NCBI GenBank assembly: GCA_963971285.1
Contig: OZ020244.1
Span: forward strand, 3,658,001 to 3,722,000
Direction: 5' to 3'
DNA from: Astropecten irregularis
Taxonomy: Eukaryota; Echinodermata; Asteroidea; Paxillosida; Astropectinidae
DNA length: 64,000 nucleotides
Position numbers and translations under genes: made by a program. Of the stretch, positions 51,601 to 57,600 are shown in pieces; the first letter of the stretch is position 1; every line of letters begins with the position of its first letter. The notes beneath the pieces were generated by a model that did no database searches, had not been told where the DNA came from, and was given only the letters and a program-made list of their open reading frames with translations.

Positions 51601-54600
51601 GTTCACACTGTGAGATTTTAACACTGCTTTGACCCCTGTAAAGTGCTCAACCCGTGTTGAAACTAACCATACTTTGAAGGTCAGTTGAGAGCGGTTGATC
51701 CGTTTGAAATTTGAGATGTGTTGAGAGTGGTCTAAACGCCTTGAAGCACATTTTCTGTTGTGTAGTATGAGCGCAGAGCATAATTGAATCTGATTCATGT
51801 TTGATAATAAACTGATCTGTTGATTATGTACAATTTCCTTTTTTTATAATTGAATGGAATGATTCAGTGATGTTCATTGGTTCATTCAACAATTTGGCTT
51901 GAATTTTACTCCTCAGTTGAAAGACCGAATCCAGCAACGTAAGCACCGTTACCAAGATGCTGCCACGATGCTACTGGGTCTGGGTGAACGACAGAAGACT
52001 ATGGTGGCCAAATCACAGAAGGTAAGAACAATTACCACAGTGCAAGGACGTTGACCTAGGGTTGATTTCACCAATCTCAACGTAACTTACTATCAAACGT
52101 AAGATTTCTGATGCATTGCAGCTGTACGTAGGATATGATGGGTTATCCGTCATAACTCGAGTTAATAAGATCAATCGTAGGGCTTCGTGAAATCGATCCC
52201 AGGTAACATTTACAGGTAACTAACTGCACTGCATGCAAAGGAAGACTTCTGTAGCAAAAGGCATTTTTTTTAATTTATTTTCCCTTCCGGTCAATCATAG
52301 ACTTTGCTCTTTGGGATCTCCCCAGTGCAGCACATTGTAACCTCTTAATGCATATGTTCAACATAGATACTTTACTCTGTCAGGGATGGTTTGTTTGGGA
52401 TGGTGACCCCACCTCTTATGTGCATACATGTGGTTCTAAGGAGAACCAATGGACTCAACATTTTGCAACAGGAGAGACTGCAGAGATTCTAGCAGTGATG
52501 GACAGTGTACTGTTCCGAAATGTTGAGTCCATCGGTTATTCACAACAGATCGAGTTATACATTGTACATGGTGTCACCGCTGTAGTGTTGTTCAATAACG
52601 CCCTCTATTGTTTGTTATGAGAAAGACTATGATGGCCGAATAAACCACTTGGTCAGATCAAAGTTCCACTTTCCTCATGCTAGTTAGGTCCAAAACAAAG
52701 CAGTCCTAACTCACTGCAGTCATCAGGAAATGCTGTATTTGATGGTTTGGTCATCTTCAACGCATACATGACCCGGATTGCATCCCTAGGCAACTGTACA
52801 ACTTGAAACTAATTCAGGGTAACGAAAATCTGGTTGCCCTAGGACATCATGGCGAGAGGCTTATCCAGAGAGACATCAAAAAATGGATCTCGGGTGGTCT
52901 GTAGAAGAGGCAGAGGTTGCAGCACGAGACCGTGTTATTTGGAGGAATCTGTCAAATCAGGCAGCATGTGCAGTTATGCACGATGCTTTCCAGTAGTAGT
53001 AGTAGAAGTAGTTTGCCACTCAGTCTCCACACCCACAAACAATCCTTGACGTGCTGTCTCCTCCATGAATAGCCTGAAATCTTATATATACTTTAATTCT
53101 TGTTATTGCCATACAGGAAGAGCGTGACCGCCAGCTGACCATGGTCAAGGAGCGCATCCAGAAAGTGAGGTTCGAGCGAACCCAGACCATGAAGCTCAAG
53201 CAGGACCTGAACGCCAAGACCTTCAAGGAGATGATAGGGCCAGACAAGGATTCAGGACAGTCTTCCGATGAGAAGATGGCTCAGTTAGCTGCGGACATGC
53301 AGAAGAGGTTCAAGAACGATGAGATGGAGATCAAGAAAGGCACCAAGAGGGTAAGGATAGCCAGTCTCTTCTTTCTATGCTATTTTGAGTCTGGTTGTTC
53401 TTCTTCGTTTTTCATTTTTGAAAATGAGCAAATGATGAAATGAAGGTGTAAAGTCAAGTCTCTTTGACACCAGGTGCCAATATCATAGAGCTGCTTAAGC
53501 ACAAAAGTTGCTTAAGCATGAAAAGTCTTCCTTGATCAAACAGGATTACCAACCAAATTTGCATGTGATGTTTACTGCTTTTAACTTGTTTTGCCATTGT
53601 TTGCTGAGCATAACATTCACAAGGAGTTTTGTTTTGCATAATGGTTTTATTTATTATGGTTTTTGATGCTTAAGCAAAATTTGGTGCTGAAGCATCTCTA
53701 TGAAATTGGCCCCAGATTCATTGGAACCAGGTTGGCCAATTTCATAGAATGCACCAAAAATGTACCCAGCTTAAAATGACTTCCGTGATAAAAACAGGAT
53801 TGCTACCAAATGCTATCATCATAGCATTTGTCATGCATTCAGCCGACTACTGGTTGCTTGGCAAAATATTCATATGTACTGGGTTTTAGACTGGCATCTT
53901 GACTTCATTCAGTGAGGATTTTTTGTGCATATGCAGATACTGTTTCTTAAACCAGGGGCCAATTTCATAGAGCTGCTTATAAGCACCAACATTTGATTAA
54001 GCACCAAAAACCTTGGTAAATAAAATCAGTTTGCCAGCCAAAACTCCTTGTGAATGTTATGCTCAGCAAACAATGGCCGAATACAAGTCAAAAGCAGTAA
54101 ACATCACATGATAATTTGATTGGCAATTCTGTTTGATCAAGGAAGACTTTTCATGCTTAAGCATATTTTGCCCTTAAGCAGCTCTTTGAAAGTGGCCCCA
54201 GCTTTGTGACATTGGCCCAGGCTTAATGACAATTTCAGGTTCTTTGGACTATTTTCTCTTATAATAATTCTATGAAAACTAAACAACTTAGATTTTTAAG
54301 AATCTCCCACTGCCCCTTTTCGGTTTTGATGAATGACTGTTTTTTCTGTAGTTGACACGTTATAGCCTGGCAGGAACAACTATCACATATCCAGTTGACA
54401 CTTCAATCACCACGGTAAAGAAGACTGCAAAATTCAAAATGGCAGAATCCCCACCCGCCCAACCCCCCAGCATAACCCTGGTTGTTTTGCATTATTAATC
54501 AAAGTTAACTAAACTATCAGTTATCTAGCCTTTGAGAAAGATCCTGCTAGGGTCTAAATGCGTCAGGCCCTCCTTACTTCAAGCATTTTAAACTAATAGT

Positions 54601-57600
54601 TAACTAAACTATTCGAGAAAGATCCTGCTAGGATCAAAACGTTAGGCCCTCCTAACTCTAAGCATAAATATAATGACTAAGTTGTTAATTTGCCCTTTTT
54701 TGCCTGCTCAGCTAAAGAAGTTTATATGAATGAATGAATTATGCATTTTTTAACAATGGGATATAATAACCTTTTTTCCCTATGGGCTATTAACAAGAGC
54801 CTGTTGTGCAGTGATTGTGCATTATGAGCATTTTGTTTCCAGCATTAATAAAAGGATACATGGTGTTTTAGCAATGAGTTTTATTGCCACGTCTTAGCCA
54901 CGGATTGCAATGGTGGATTCATGTGATCTTTTCAGGATGGGTGATGGATCAGCTGGAATATCGATTACAAATTGGCATGACTTAACAGTGTGTGGTGTTA
55001 TGTCATAAAATTGCAAAATATTGTATGCAGCATGTTCACCACACATACTAGATGTTGGAGCTAAAAAGGAAACCTTCAGCTGTCTAGGTCTAGGTCTAGG
55101 TCTTCACTCCATTGAAAATATGCAGAGACACTAAGACAGTAGACCTAGCCGTAGCTCTGGAAGCCTGTTTCAGACATGGCCTTAGCCAGAGGTCCAAATA
55201 ATACTAAGCATCTCTTGCAATTTCACTTTCCCCATTTCTTCAAAAGTTGTCGGATTTCCTAAGGGATGATGATGATATGTAACCATGTCATCGCAACTTC
55301 AAAATGAAAACCAGGTAAAACACAGCACTGAATGTGGGTGTGTGATGTTCAAAAAAACAACATGTGGATTTCTCCCTTGGCACTTTAATTGATGCTCCAC
55401 CCTAGAGCATCCTACTACAGGAGTTGCACTGGGGCCGACACTGTGAGCTGCTTGTGCTGGCACAAGATTCCCTACTGAAATCCCCACACTTTCCTCTGTG
55501 AGCACTCTACTGTATGCAGCGTGTAGTGACTTGGTAATAATCAATATTAATGCGGAAATGGGAAGAAAGTTGTCCCTCAGTGAATTTCATACAACTTTAA
55601 TCGGAGGACGTTAACCTGCTCTATTATTGTATTGAACCATTTGGGTTATTAATGGTACTATCATATTTTGGTAGGAAACAAAAACAGACATGTTCACAGA
55701 TTTACCTTTAACTTGCAGGGTATAAAGATAGACCTGGTATAAACATATCATAACATTTTTTCTGCCTGAAAACCTGTATTTTTCAAGAAATGAGTAAAAC
55801 AAAATACCAAAAACAATTTTTATCTCCGAGATCAAAACCTCACAATTACAATTACGCATCACAATTGCAATTGTTTTTCGCTGTTTTCTAATGTTTCCAA
55901 TGATCAATTGAGCTGAAAATTCATGTTTATTTTTATTCCATGACAAATTGTGAACAGACCGCAGCTGTTTTATCAACTTTACCAAAGTCAGGCGTGCAAC
56001 TTGGACTTAACAAACACCGAGGAAATTCCATTCTTTACCATACATTGCACAGTGTTTTTTACTTTTTAATAGCATAAGAGTGAAGTGAAAAAAAGAGGAA
56101 ATCAGCTGATCCGAGGAAAAGTTGCATGCCTGCAAAGTATGATAGTACCTCTAAACCTGACTCAATTTCTTTTTTGCAGTTCTTGTATTGATGTTATGTG
56201 TCTCCAATTATTTTTTGAGAAATGACTGACCAAATTTATTCATATTTTTAAATTTCCTTTTGTTTACAAATACTTTTCCCAACATTTGCCGTTACCCAAC
56301 CACCAAAAGGTCAGTAATAAGGAACAAAGTTTTAGCTTTTTGAAAAGAAATTCAGAAATCTAACCGTACCAATATTGATGGGAAGTGATATTGACATGAA
56401 TAACTGATTAATATGAATTCTGTTGCACCAGCTTTGACTTTCTTTTTAATATTATTTTTTCCAAATGGGTGATTGTTGTGTACTTTTCCAACTGTTTGGT
56501 CTTTCAAGAACCCGGACACTGAACAACCAGTGAGTAATATGGGCTTCAATGTAATTTATAACGTGAACTGTCATCACACTGTCACGTGCATCTCTTTCTT
56601 TGCTAAAACAAATTGAACAAACCAACACTTCTATGCACTATACCTTTAATATGGATACTGCTATTCTCTTGATACTGTTTTTCTTTTGGTTGTATTCAAT
56701 TGAAATTGTTAATGTATTTCTGTTCACACTGGGTGGTGTCTTAGTAATATTTTGGTGACATTTTGTATTTTTTCAGTCTTCTTCTTAATCGTGTCCACAC
56801 ACATCATATGGTGTGTTTCAATCAAATCTGTACACAACCCATCATTGTACCTTGCAAGGTCATCAGCTTTGCATTTGTGCTCCAATAGAGGACACTTCAA
56901 GAGGTGCTCCATAGTTTGTGGTTTTTTTTTAGTAAACATGGGTCATTCCATTATTTTCAGACAAGATTTGTTATGCATGTAAACCTGTAAAGTCATTGGA
57001 TGTACCATTAATTTTTATAATGAGTGAACACTGGCAATTCATTTTTCACAATGGAATTGAAATTATTAGTTTGTGTACCCAAATTTAAATCCTAACCATT
57101 TGATTTTGTATACATGCCATGATAAAGAGAATTTGTTCAATACAATTTTAAAAGGACATGAAATACATTTTGGATGGAAACTTTCAGTTCACGTATAAAA
57201 AGTTAATTTTGTCAGCATCAACATTTGATCTAATAGATCATTGTCACCTTCTTTTTAGAATCCATCAAACTTATTCTTGAGTATTTGAAGGGTTTGGTTG
57301 GGTTGAAGCTGTGAGAAGGAATATCAAATTATTAGTCTGGGTTGGTTCACTTGGTAGAGATACTTTGGTTGTTCTGTGTATTTTTTTCCAAACCTTATTG
57401 GTTAGACCTATATTTGCATTTTTGTCTCATCTTCCCTTCAGTATCATGAATTTCTTGTGATAGATTTCCATTCTAAAATTATCTGTAATTATTAATTATT
57501 GATTAACTATCTATCTGTTACTTCAAATATTGATAAAATCCCTTTCTGATAATACTTTGTTGTAAAATAGATTAAAATGATTAAAATGTCTGAAATGCTG

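Noticed and set aside
55299-55544. 81-codon minus-strand frame in intron 46
   Set aside because: No similarity, biased composition or splice support.
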